Shown here: positions 45,463 to 55,830 of the stretch, one piece after another
Layout: each line of letters opens with the position of its first letter
Numbering within the stretch: the stretch's first letter is position 1
Assembly (NCBI RefSeq): GCF_002127325.2
Contig: NC_035433.2
Coordinates: 126,591,695-126,655,694 of the forward strand
DNA length: 64,000 nucleotides
From: Helianthus annuus
Lineage: Eukaryota > Streptophyta > Magnoliopsida > Asterales > Asteraceae
Direction: 5' to 3'
The notes under the pieces: model-generated
What the model was told of the DNA's origin: nothing
What the model saw: the letters and a program-made list of their open reading frames with translations, nothing else
Database searches by the model: none
Position numbers and translations under genes: made by a program

Positions 45463-48400
45463 ATGGCTGAACCATCGAATCCACACAATGTGGAGGGTGA
45501 AAACCCTGAACAGCCGATAGTGGCTGAGGAAGAAGATGAGGATGATGATGTGAATGTTCCCGGTGGTGGGTTACCGGTGTTGAAGTGGACAAAAGGTAGT
45601 TTCAAAACCCTGATGGCCACTGTTCAGATGGCCAAAGACTGGAATGCTACTTACCCACAAGTGGGGGACACCGGTGCCGATGCTCCGGCCGGTTATATAA
45701 CCTTGTGGGCGGATTTTTTCACCCACGGTAACCTTAGGTTGCCGGTGACGGTGTTTGTGGCGGAGGTATTGGAGTATTATCACCTCCATATCTCCCAGCT
45801 TAGTCCTTTTGGAATGTTCCGAATTCGGAATTTTGAGTACACATTCCGTGCCCATGGCCTGCCCATTTCAGTGGAGAATTTCCGGCGTTTCTACCAGTTG
45901 ACGGTGAACACCGGTTTTTTCTCGTTCACTCAAAGGCATGGGAGTCTGAAGTTGATGACACCCCCTAAGGGTGTGACAGGCTGGAAGAAGAGGTTCTTCT
46001 ACGTGAAAGCCTGTGCGGTCTATGCTAACATGTCTTTCAGGAACGTCGATGTTGGAGTTTCCGATGAAGATATTCCTGTTGCGTCCGCAAAGACCGCGGA
46101 CTGGTTCTCTAGGCTGCGGCCTATTGAACTCAAGAAGTTGGATAATGACCAACTATGGATATTGCGGATGATGCTCTCTAGACCGGATAGGAAGGAAAGA
46201 CCCGTGTTGCGGGAACAGGGTGGTGGTAAGTTCGTTACCCTTTGTTATTTTCCTTATTTCCTAAGCCTTTGTGGTAACCTGCATGCATGTATCAGCGGAT
46301 GCGGTTGGCTTGTGGAGGATGTTTGAGCCTGATTTCAAGGGCCAGGTTGAACTGATCGCGGTTGAGCTGAAGCAAGGTTTCAACCTTGAAATTCTGAAGA
46401 ACTTCCGCGTACCATCAAAAGCGGTGCTGGAAGCCCCGGTTCCGGGAGACGCAAGAGGTACGTCTTACGTGGCATTAGTTTTTTCAGTTTATCTTTTTGA
46501 CTGGTTCTGTTGATTGTGTGAATCCAGGTGTCCTTGCGGATTTGGGGAAGTTTGAGAAACGCGTCCCCAAAAAGACTGTGGAGAAGAAAACGGTAAAAAA
46601 GACCGTGCGGGGTCATGGTAAGGGGAGTGTTGAAGGCTCAGCTGCCCCTTCTTCCGTTTTCGAAGCCGCAGGTACCTATCAATCTTGTTCTCGGGGATAT
46701 ACCGATTACGTCGTAGTATCTGACACCCTTGAGGGTTTGGGTGTTATAGGTAGTGGTGCGGCCGCAGGTGGAACTGGTGTGGTTCCCCCCGTTGTTGGAG
46801 AGAAAAGGGGGCCAGAGCAGAAAGCTGCTGGTGGTGGTGAACCGAAGAGGCGGAGACTGTCGACCAGGAGAGTTGCTCCGGTGCAGAAGAAACTCTTTGT
46901 ATTGCAGAATCCCGAGATGCGGGGTATTCTTTTGTTGACATTCCTGCGTCTCCTCCGCACACCGCTGCCGCGGGTGCGGGTGTTTTGAAGGAGAAGGTCG
47001 CGCCTAAGGAGCCTGCGGCCCCTTTTGCTGGGCCAGTTCGTGATCCCCCTTTGGAGAAGACAGTGGAGGCGACTGCTGACCGGATTTTTGACACTGTGGA
47101 CTCCTCGGACAATCTGATCTCTCCTGATGAGGGTGACGGATTGAACTTGAGGTTTGCAGATGCCGGTAAGCAGAAGTCTGATGCTGAGGTGCGGCAGCAG
47201 GATGCTGAGCCGCAGAAGTCTCCTGCTGGGGAGAAAGGTAGCGGCTCGTCTGCCGGTGGTGCGGGTTATGACGGGCCTCCAATTCAGCCTGGAGAGTCTG
47301 AATTGGAGTATTATTACCGCACCTACTCCCCGGGTCGCAGTATGGTGTACCACCGACCCCCCTGGACTGTTATGCAGGGGGATGATATTTCTAACGACCC
47401 TGCGGCATGTAGGGAGATTTTGGGTGGTCTGGGGACCCCGTTTGAAGTCGAGCGTGCCCGTGCCGCGCCCCGAGAGCTGCGTATTAACCAGCTTTCATCG
47501 ATGCTGGTGGGGACTTCCATTGTGGCTAATGCCATTTTGGAAGATTATAAGGTGCTGGGCCGCCGCGAGGAGGAGGCTGCTCGTATGCGGGCGGAAGCTG
47601 AGAAGTTGATCGAGGCTGCTCGTGCGGGTGCGGAGCAGCTCGAGAAGGATAAAGCTGCTTTTGAGAAGCAGAAGCAGACTTCGGAATGGGCTGCCGCTGC
47701 CCAGCTAAAACAGGTGCGTTCCCTTGCTAAACTCCTTGCTGATGAGCGTAAGCGTTGGGAGGAAATTTCATCCAACGAGCGCAAGAAGTGGAACGAATCT
47801 TGGGCTAAGCAGAACAATCTTCTGTTTCATACTCGGCAGGAGCTAGCAAACGCCAAGGCGGCGAATGCTACTTTGAGTCAAGAGAAGGCTGCGGCTGAGG
47901 CCATTTCTGTGAAGGCGCTGCAGGCGAAGGCCGACGCCTTGAAGGCCCTTGAAGAGGCTAAAGAAGCCGGGGCTCGTGCCTCAAAGGCCTATGAAGAGGC
48001 CGCAGAGAAGGAGAGCCGTGCTTCTAAGGCTCTTGAAGAGGCGAATGCGGAGCGCATTCGTTTAGGCAAAGTTGTTGAAAGCCTGCAGGTACGTGTCTTT
48101 AGCGTTGTTGCTTTCGTTTTTATTGTTTTGAAAATATTCATTGAGTGAACTGTTTGCTGTTCTTGTAACAGGCTGAGGTGCAGGCGCGGGAGGTCGCGGT
48201 TACGGACCTTACTGCCCGCGTGTCTGCTGCGGAGCAGCGGGCCGACGCTGCTACTGAGGCCAAGGATGCCTTGGTGTCCTCGTTTAACCAACTGGAAGCT
48301 GACCGTGAGTGGTTGCGGACTCACGGCATCGTGCGTGTAAGTATTCTTTGTCTTTACATTTGCTTGGATTAGCACGCAAGACTTATGATCTTTTTACTGC

Positions 48401-48762
48401 AGATTGTCGAGGCCATAATGAATGCCCCTGAGACCTCATCAGGTTTGGACCTGGTTAAGGAACGTGCGCGTGATGCTGGCTTCAAGGCTGGTTTTAACCG
48501 CTGCATTGGGCACATCAATGTACTATCCGCAGGCGGTTATACTGATCAGGCATCCGGGTTCCGGGATGTAGATACCGAGGGTCGTCTGAAAGCGGCCGTA
48601 GCCTCCTTTTATGACACGCCCCTTGCCTGTGTAGGGGAGCTGGACGAGTGTTTGGAGGTTGCGGACTATGTTGACCGCTTGCGGATGCTTTACCCTGATG
48701 TGGAAGAGGAAGAACCTGCTGGTGGTGCCGGAGAAGATGCGGGGACCAGCGGTACAAAATAG
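45463..48762 (+). CDS. Antisense spliced gene of element D: Transposase_28-like ('putative gypsy type transposon') protein with coiled coil
   Basis: It lies opposite to gag-pol. Exon 1 45463-46225 starts MAEPSNPHNVEGENPEQP; it has an acidic run and then the conserved region GYITLWADFFTHGNLRLPVT to LRPIELKKLDNDQLW, which resembles the plant Transposase_28 family. Likely introns: 46226-46295, 46458-46527 and possibly 46672-46749. A basic patch (EPKRRRLSTRR) may be a nuclear signal. The frame then changes near 46860-46980, by an unrecognised intron or a shift. From about 46985 an Ala/Glu-rich segment leads to a coiled coil (ALEEAKEAGARASKAYEEAA) to 48088. Later exons are 48172-48336 and 48403-48762, ending TAG. 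Function is unknown; no transposase active site is evident. Confidence 0.75.
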
Positions 48763-49427
48763 GGTTTAGGTTGGCGAGTGTGCCTCCTTTTTGTATTCCT
48801 CTTGTATAGAATAGGAACTTTATGTAAATTCAGTAAGCATCATGTAGATACTTGAATTTTTTGAATATAAAGTTTCTTTGTTCAGTTTGTACAAGTGTTT
48901 TTAATTCTTGCATGTCTGAACGTGTGTATGCGTAATCTTTACCCATTTATGAACGGGGTCAAGTATACTCCATACTTTTGTTGTATGGGTATGCATCAAT
49001 TCTGTTATTTACCGTGTGAGGGTTTTAGAATTGCTTAAGCTTTGTAAAAGCTTGTATTACCGGAACTCTACCCATTTGTGAATGGGGTCGAGTGTACTCC
49101 ATACTTTTGTCGTATGAGTCCGCGTCAATTCCATTGTTTGCCTTTTTGGGGCTCAGGAATTGTGTTTAACAAAAACTTGTGTATCCGGCCGGATAAAACA
49201 TGCAAGTCTGTTTGTCTTTTGCTGGCCTATTACAATATTTGTGTGTGGTTACCACTTTGTATGGGTATCATGAATGAAGATTTTGCCAATCTGTTTTTGG
49301 GATACCGCAAAGTGGAACACGCATTTGTAATAGTAGTAAACAAACAATAATGTAGAAAATTGCTTATTTATTTATTTGCCAATGGCCTGCGGCCAAATAG
49401 GTTACATAGAGAGTGTAGGAACATAGC
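48763..49427. other. Element D spacer between antisense gene and pol 3' end
   Basis: It holds the probable 3' UTR of the antisense gene, with AATATAAA near 48861, and a 129-bp-spaced direct repeat (48941 and 49070: 'acccatttxtgaaxggggtc', 'gtxtactccatacttttgt'). Pol (minus strand) ends at 49428, so the two genes converge here. Confidence 0.65.
48941..49200. repeat. 129-bp-spaced tandem repeat at the convergent gene ends
   Basis: Two copies of about 130 bp share 'acccatttxtgaaxggggtc' and 'actccatacttttgtxgtat'. Repeated in element E at 62955-63215. Placed between two converging transcription units. Confidence 0.8.
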
Positions 49428-52400
49428 TTACATATAGCAGCGTCTAAGCTGTTGTGCGTTCCATGTTCTGGCGATAGGTTCGCCCTCTAGTGTTTGTAAC
49501 CTGTATGCGCCCTTCCCTAAGACCTCGCTGATGAGGTAGGGTCCTTCCCACTTGGGGGCAAGTTTTCCTGGGCGCTCGGCGTTAGATGCCTCGTTGTCAC
49601 GTAGGACGTAGTCCCCTGGAGTGAAAGTACAAACGCGGACTCGCGCGTTGTAATACTTTCCAGTTTGGATTTGTATTTGGCCTCGTTGATGGCGGCGTTC
49701 TCGCGCCTTTCTTCTAGGAGGTCCAAATCGATCCTACGTTCCCTGTTGTTGTCTAGCTTTTCGATAGCCAACATTCTAGGAGATGGGAGGCCCATTTCCG
49801 CGGGTATCACCGCTTCAGACCCGTAGACGAGGCTGAAAGGTGTTTCCCCATTGCTTGTTTTTGGGCTAGTGCGGTGAGCCCATAAGATGCTTGGGAGTTC
49901 ATCGACCCAGCCACGCCTGGCTGTTCCCAATCGTGCTTTGATTCCTTCGACTAGGCCTTTATTTATACTCTCGACTTGGCCGTTCCCTTGTGGGTGTGCG
50001 ACTGACGAGAATATGTGTTTGATGTTCAGCTCTTCTAGCCATTGTTGGAATTCGTCGGCAGCGAAGTTGGTGCCGTTGTCGGTAACAATGTACATTGGTA
50101 AACCGAAACGGCAGATGATGTGCTCCCAAATGAACTTTCTTGTTATCATAGCAGTGGTGGAAGCGAGTGGTTTCGCCTCTACCCATTTTGTGAAGTAATC
50201 AACCGCCACTATGATAAATTTAACTGCACCTGGTGCGTCCGGGAATGGTCCCACTACGTCGATCGCCCATTTTTGAAAAGGCCATGCAGTAGTGACGGGG
50301 ACCAGATTGTTTTTTGGCCGCAAAGTTTTTGGTGCATGGCGCTGGCAGTCCATGCATTTGCGTAATTCTTTGACGGCGTCCAGGTGCATGCCGGGCCAGT
50401 AATACCCGGCATTCATGATTTTTGCCACGACCATGCGTGGTCCGGCATGTATGCCGCATATGCCCTCATGTATCTCTCGGATAAGGTATGTGGCATCTTG
50501 TGGATTAACGCATCGGAGGAGTGGTCCGAGGTATGACTTTCGGTATAAGATACCGTCTCCCATTTGATAGTGGCACGCTTTGTATTGCAACTTACGTGCC
50601 TCTGTTTTGCTCTCGGGAGTCACACCTGACTGAAGGTATGCGATAATTGGTGTCATCCATGACGTTGTTCCGTATTGGATGACACTGACCTGGCGTAGGG
50701 GAACCGAAGGATTTTGCAAAATCTCGATACGTACCTCCTTTGCCAAGTGTTGGAAGCTGGTGGATGCAAGTTTTGATAGTGCATCTGCGGATTTGTTTTC
50801 GCTTCGATTAATGTGTCGAATATTGAATGAAGCGAATTTGGATTTTAGCTGCAGGGCTTGCTCGAGGTAGAGGATCATGATATCCCCTTTGGCGGCATAG
50901 TCGCCGCGTACCTGGCCCGCAACTAACAAGGAATCGACGTGCGCTTCCAGATGTTGCACGCCGATTTTGACTGCTAAACGTAGCCCGGCTAATAGTGCTT
51001 CATATTCTGCCTCGTTGTTGGTGCTTTTAAAATCGAGGCGGATGGCATATGTAAGCTCTTGGCCGTCAGGGCTGACGAGTCGCAGACCTGCGCCCGCGCC
51101 GTCCTCGTTGGATGCACCATCGGTAAATAGTGCCCATACTTCTGAGGAGGGTGGTGGGGGCGCAGGATTTTGGGATTCTTCGCATTCTTGGATGCGATCC
51201 GCTGGTACTTCAGCGGCGAAATCAGCTAAGATTTGGCCTTTGATGGCAGGGCGCGGTTTGTAATGTATTGTATGTGCGCCCAGCTCAATTGCCCATTTTG
51301 CTAATCTCCCAGAGATGTCGGGTTTGGACAGGATCGGGCCGATCCTGTAATTGGTTAGCACTGTGATGATGTGGTTTACGAAGTAGCGTCGTAACCGTCT
51401 TGAAGCATGTACCAGTGCTAGTACCAATTTTTCCATTATTGAGTATCTCGTCTCCGGGTCGTTGAGCATTTTGCTGATATAATAGATGGGTGTTTGAACC
51501 CCCGCTCGTTCCACTATTAATACCGCGCCCACTGCGTTGTCCGCAGCGGATAGGTATAAGATGAGTGGCTCATCTTTGCATGGTGCGGTTAGTGTTGGGA
51601 GTTGTATCAAACACTCCTTCATCTCCTGGAAGGCCTTTTCGGCCTCTGTGGTCCACTGGAATTGTTCTTTCTTTGAACAGCTTCGCAGGGTCTTGATGAA
51701 AGGGTATGACTTGGCTGCGTGGTTAGCCAAGAACCTGTTGAGTGCCGCCAGCCTTCCGGCCAGGCGTTGCATATCTTTCATCGATGCAGGCGATGGCATG
51801 CGCTCGATCGCCTGCACTTTTTCCGGGTTTACCTTGAATCCATCTTTGGTGACGATGAACCCAAGGAATTTGCCTTCTTCCATTCCAAACGAGCATTTCC
51901 CTGGATTGAGCTTCATGTTGACGCTTCGCAGAGTTTGGAATGTTCTTTCTATATCAGTGAGCATGGTATCTTCCTCCATGCTCATGACGACCAGGTCGTC
52001 CATATAGATTTCGACACTTTTGCTTATTTGACCGCGGAAAGTGTCGTTCATCAGTTTCTGGTAGGTTGAGCCCGCGTTGCGCAACCCAAACGGCATTTTT
52101 GTATAGCAGTAATTTCCGGTTGGGGTCCGGAATGCCGTTTTGTCTTCATCCGCAAGTGCCATTTGTACCTGGTGGTACCCTTTGTAGCAATCGAGGAAAC
52201 ACTTCCACCTAAATGGTGCGAGGTTATCGACCTTTTCGTCGATTTCCGGAAGCGCGTAACAATCCTTGGGGCAGGCCTTGTTAAGGTCCTTGTAATCGAC
52301 GCACATGCGCCAGCCCCCGGATGGTTTTTCTACCATGACAGGGTTGGATAACCAAGTCTGGTACTTGACTTCCCGCAGTATACCTGCGGAGAGCAGTTCT

Positions 52401-54967
52401 TCGATCTGCTCTTGCATCGCCTGATTTTTAGCTGACCCAAGGTGGCGTTGGCCTTGGATCACTGGTTTGATACCTGGTTTGGTATTCAAATAGTGCTGCG
52501 CTATTTCACGTGGGACCCCTGTCATGTCTGCGGGAGTCCACGCGAAGATGTCTTGGTTCCTGAAGAGGAGCTCCTTCAGGTGTGCTCTGGTGGTCGAGGA
52601 TAAGGCGTGACCCAATGTGACCTTCTGTTCCGGATGCGTTGGGTTGAGAACCCATTTTTCCGGTTGGTCGACGGGGGTGGGCCTTGCGACCTTTGTCGGA
52701 CGTGCTTCGTCCGTCATCATGACGTCCTTGCGGGCGTAGATGATTGCAACCCCCGATGCGGTTGGGAACCCAACCGCGGAGTGGGGGACGGATGTGATCA
52801 TATTGAAATCTCCTTGGGATTCTCTCCCAAGGAGGACATCATAATTGGAGGTGTGGGGTAAAACCATGAAGTTTACCTCCTCCGTCCGCGTGTGTTTACC
52901 ATTGGTAAGACGCACGGGAAATGTAATTTGACCTAGGGGAAAGACTGTTTCCCCTGCGAATCCGGCCAGCGGGTAATCTACGGCCTGCAACCGATCTTTG
53001 TCCTCTTGATCAAATTGATTGAAGCATTGCTCGTAGATTATATCGGATGTACTGCCCGGGTCTATGAACAGACGCTCGGTGCAGTAATGGGCCAGCTGGC
53101 CTGAAATGACGACGGCGCGTCTGTCACGCGGTCCGCCTCGGACTTTTGGGAAGACGACTTGCTCGTCTTTCCAATCATTGTCCGGTCTTCGTGCCGCTTT
53201 TCGCGGCCTACCCTTGCCTCCGTAGATCATGTGGGTGGGAGCCACGTACATGGCTTTCTTTCCGGAGGAGGTACCTTCGTTGTGAGGGGTGATATGCTTG
53301 GTGGGCTTTTGTCCACCTGGTAAAAGGTGTTGCAGTTTCCCCTCTTTCAACGCCCGCTCAATCTCCAGCCGGAGACTGACGCAGTTGTTGGTGGTGTGGC
53401 CCGAGTCCTTGTGGTACTCACAGTATAGTGTGAGGTCCTGACTTTTCTTGGACTTCATTGGTTGGGCCGGTCGCAAGAATTGTGGGTCCGCGAGGAGGAC
53501 CTCTCTTGGCGACTGGTTGATCTCGGTCCATTTGCGGTCCCGAGATTCTTTTCTTGGTGCCCGAGTGTCTCGGGCCGGGTTGTAGCATTGTGGGTCAAAC
53601 GTGTTGGGTTGCGGGAAATAGGGTTTAGTAATATCCCGATTGCCCGCATCCCGGTTTCGTTTGTTATTACGTTTGGACCCTTGGTGGGATGTTTCGGCTT
53701 GGGGTTTTGCCTTTTTGACGTGCGGTTCGAGCGACCGCTGTGTCTGGGCATATGTCTTGACTGCGGTCATGACATCCTCCCATTTTTTAGGCAAACCTTC
53801 CTTGCCAGAGATGGTCATGACCATCTCTCTGTCTTTGACGGCCCGAATAAAATGGTTTCGCGCCATTTGGTCCGCCACGTCGCCTATCTCTAGGCATTCT
53901 TTATTGTAACGGATGACGAATGCCTCGAGCGATTCGTCATCTCTTCGCCAGATGTTCATGACGTCCAACGAATCGCGTTCGTGGCGTCGCTGTTGGCTAA
54001 AGTGGGCGAGGAACTTGGCGCGCAAGTCCTCGAAAGAATCCAGTGATCCCACTGGCAAAGAATCAAACCATGCCCTCGCCAGACCGATAAGGGTCTGGGG
54101 GAAAAAATTGCACCAGGTGGGTTCGTCCCACCTGCCATTGACGCCTGCGCCTGTGAAGATGTTCATGTGGTCGTCCGGGTCGGTCGAGCCACTGTATTTC
54201 CCAATGTTGACTGGGAATTTTGTCGTCGTGATATCGGCGTTGGCGATGTGCGGGACGAATTTTGAATTTTCGGCCGCGGCCCTTGGCCTGTATGGTTCGT
54301 GCACAGGGCGCTTTGCCGCCCTGAGGTATGTAGTGCGGGGGTGACTGGGAGGAACATAGTTGCGTCCTCCCGGTCTGCTGTTGGTGTCGTGAGACTCCCC
54401 GCGGTAGGTTTGATCGTCAGGGTCGGTATGACCGTACCCTTCCGTGTAAGGTTGCGGGCCCAGTCGGCTCTGGATGCCTGGGCCGCGCCTGGAGGCTGAC
54501 CGCCTCCTATCTTACCCATAGGGGCCCAGGCGGGTATGCACTGGCCCTCTGGAGCGGGACTCATATGAGGAAGTATCCTAATTGAGTGTATGGACCGAAC
54601 AGTAAGATGATCCACGGTCGTCATGTCGGCTTCTGGAAGCCGGACGTGAGTGTAACCTGCCATCGTATTGGAGTATACGGTTGGCAGGTGTGTGTTGTAT
54701 TGGAGTAGGACCAGTTTGTACGTTTGCTTCCGTACAAGCGCGGTTGTAAGCCGCTATCAGCAGGTCAGTCTGCTGTTGGTACCAGGAGTGTAAGTCCACG
54801 CCTGGTGGAAGCACAGTTGGGGCCTGTGATAAGTCGTGTCCGAACGCAAAGGATGGGATCCTTTGGGTGGACGTGCCAATGTGTCCGGGTTGGGGGGTCG
54901 AAGGGTGGACCCCTGTTGGGACCGGGGGATTTGGGTTATCCGCATTGGTGTTTTGGTTATCAGTCAT
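49428..54967 (-). CDS. Gag-Pol polyprotein of element D (Tat clade), two stops and one frameshift
   Basis: The minus frame begins at the ATG at 54967 (MTDNQNTNADNPNPPVP), about 40 bases from the primer site. In-frame stops lie at 54578-54580 and 54512-54514; from there it is open for over 1600 codons. Gag core about 54230-53640; Cys/His motif CEYHKDSGHTTNNC; protease with FIDPGS (about 53060); RT with YMDD (about 51990-52005); RT-linked RNase H (LSAADNAVGAVLI); a second, plant-type RNase H (FTDGASNEDGAGAG, NNEAEYEALLAG, HVDSLLVAG, SADALSKLA); integrase with HHCC (CMDCQRH), IDVVGPF, VTDNGTNF and GQVES. A one-base deletion near 49656, relative to element E, shifts the last about 75 codons. The double RNase H and lack of a chromodomain fit Tat. 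Confidence 0.92.
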
Positions 54968-55007
54968 GATCTTGAGAGGGAGAGGGATGGATTAAAAAGT
55001 GCTAAGA

Positions 55008-55024
55008 GTAGCGGTGGGCGCCAA
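55008..55024 (-). other. Primer binding site of element D
   Basis: On the minus strand TTGGCGCC follows the LTR end directly. TGGCGCC-type sites are known from Tat/Athila elements; which tRNA is used is not decided here. Confidence 0.65.
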
Positions 55025-55830
55025 TGATGAAACAATGGTTAACCGGGTAGGGTTAACACACTGGTCTCGTCAAGAAGGGTTAATCCCTTCCTCTCGGAGA
55101 TCGCTGGCTGGGTCACCGGTGGATGATCTCCTGCACAAGGAAACAAGCCGTGACTCGTAACAAGGAGGATGGGGTGGGGGGTGCTCCTTGTTACCACTCT
55201 CCGGCGTGAGAATCAGTAGTTTGCTTGGGAAGCAAAGCAAGATTATAGTAGTAGTTAGAGAGTTGTGAAGAGATACCTCAAACCTGGTTTGGGGTCGGTA
55301 TTTATAGCCGAGGAGTGAAGGAGGAGATTGATGGATGGGCTGACGACGAGCTGCACCGTTGCAGGTGTGTCAGTCTCGCCGGCCGTGGGGGTTACGCCAC
55401 GTCAGCCCATTGCTTTAATAGCTCTGACAGGGGACTGTCGCCGGCGCCACTTGCCTCGTGGTGTCAGCCACTTGCCTGGCGTGTCAGTCCACTTGTTGGA
55501 TATGCAGGGTGCGGTGCGAGCCGCATCGCTGCATGTGGTAACGTCTGAAGTTACCGCGTCTCCTACTTGTGATCAAGAAATACGCGAGATGCGGTGTTGG
55601 CCGCATCATCGTATGTGGAGACTATTTGCTCGCTTCCCTTGTCGTGACGAAAATGGCCATATGATGCGGTGCCAGCCGCATCGATATGTTCATCTTCTTT
55701 CGTACTTGGGTCAAGCTATTCATCTTCGAACCGAATGGGTTCGAAGGATGTGACCGCATGGGTGCGGTTTGCTTACTGGTAGGGGTTTGTTTGATGCGGG
55801 TAATGGTCGTTTTGGGACCATACCCCTTCA
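55025..55830 (-). repeat. 5' LTR of element D
   Basis: 806 bp, TG...CA on the minus strand (TGAAGGGG at 55830). Minus TATAAATA at 55299-55306. Contains the same three hairpin motifs as the other LTR, and a 2-bp insertion (gttagagagttg). Confidence 0.93.
55299..55306 (-). promoter_or_regulatory. TATA box of the element D 5' LTR promoter
   Basis: TATAAATA on the minus strand, in the LTR copy that would drive gag-pol; gag starts about 340 bp downstream. Confidence 0.68.

Larger units (their letters stand above)
42802..55830 (-). mobile_element. Element D: Tat-clade Ty3/gypsy retrotransposon, nearly intact, with antisense gene
   Basis: Two LTRs of 804 and 806 bp (42802-43605 and 55025-55830) are about 99% identical. 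On the minus strand the order is 5' LTR (right), a primer site starting TTGGCGCC, gag, protease, RT, two RNase H domains, integrase, a long 3' region, a purine tract (ACTGGGGGGACT at 43606-43617) and the 3' LTR (left). A second RNase H and an antisense gene in the 3' region are hallmarks of the Tat lineage (Grande/RIRE2/Ogre relatives). Flanking 5-bp words (TTGGT and GGTGG) do not match, so no target duplication is seen. Base composition is clearly more GC-rich than the surroundings. Confidence 0.93.

Noticed and set aside
46706..47353. Long minus-strand frames opposite the antisense gene
   Set aside because: Arg/Ser-rich reverse reading of a GC-rich coding region; shadow of the + strand gene.
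49887..54344. Many plus-strand frames over element D pol
   Set aside because: Shadows of the minus-strand gag-pol frame.
54163..54663. Minus-strand 166-codon frame starting MAGYTHVRL
   Set aside because: A different frame from gag. The true gag frame continues from the ATG at 54967 through two stops and gives sensible sequence up to the long ORF.
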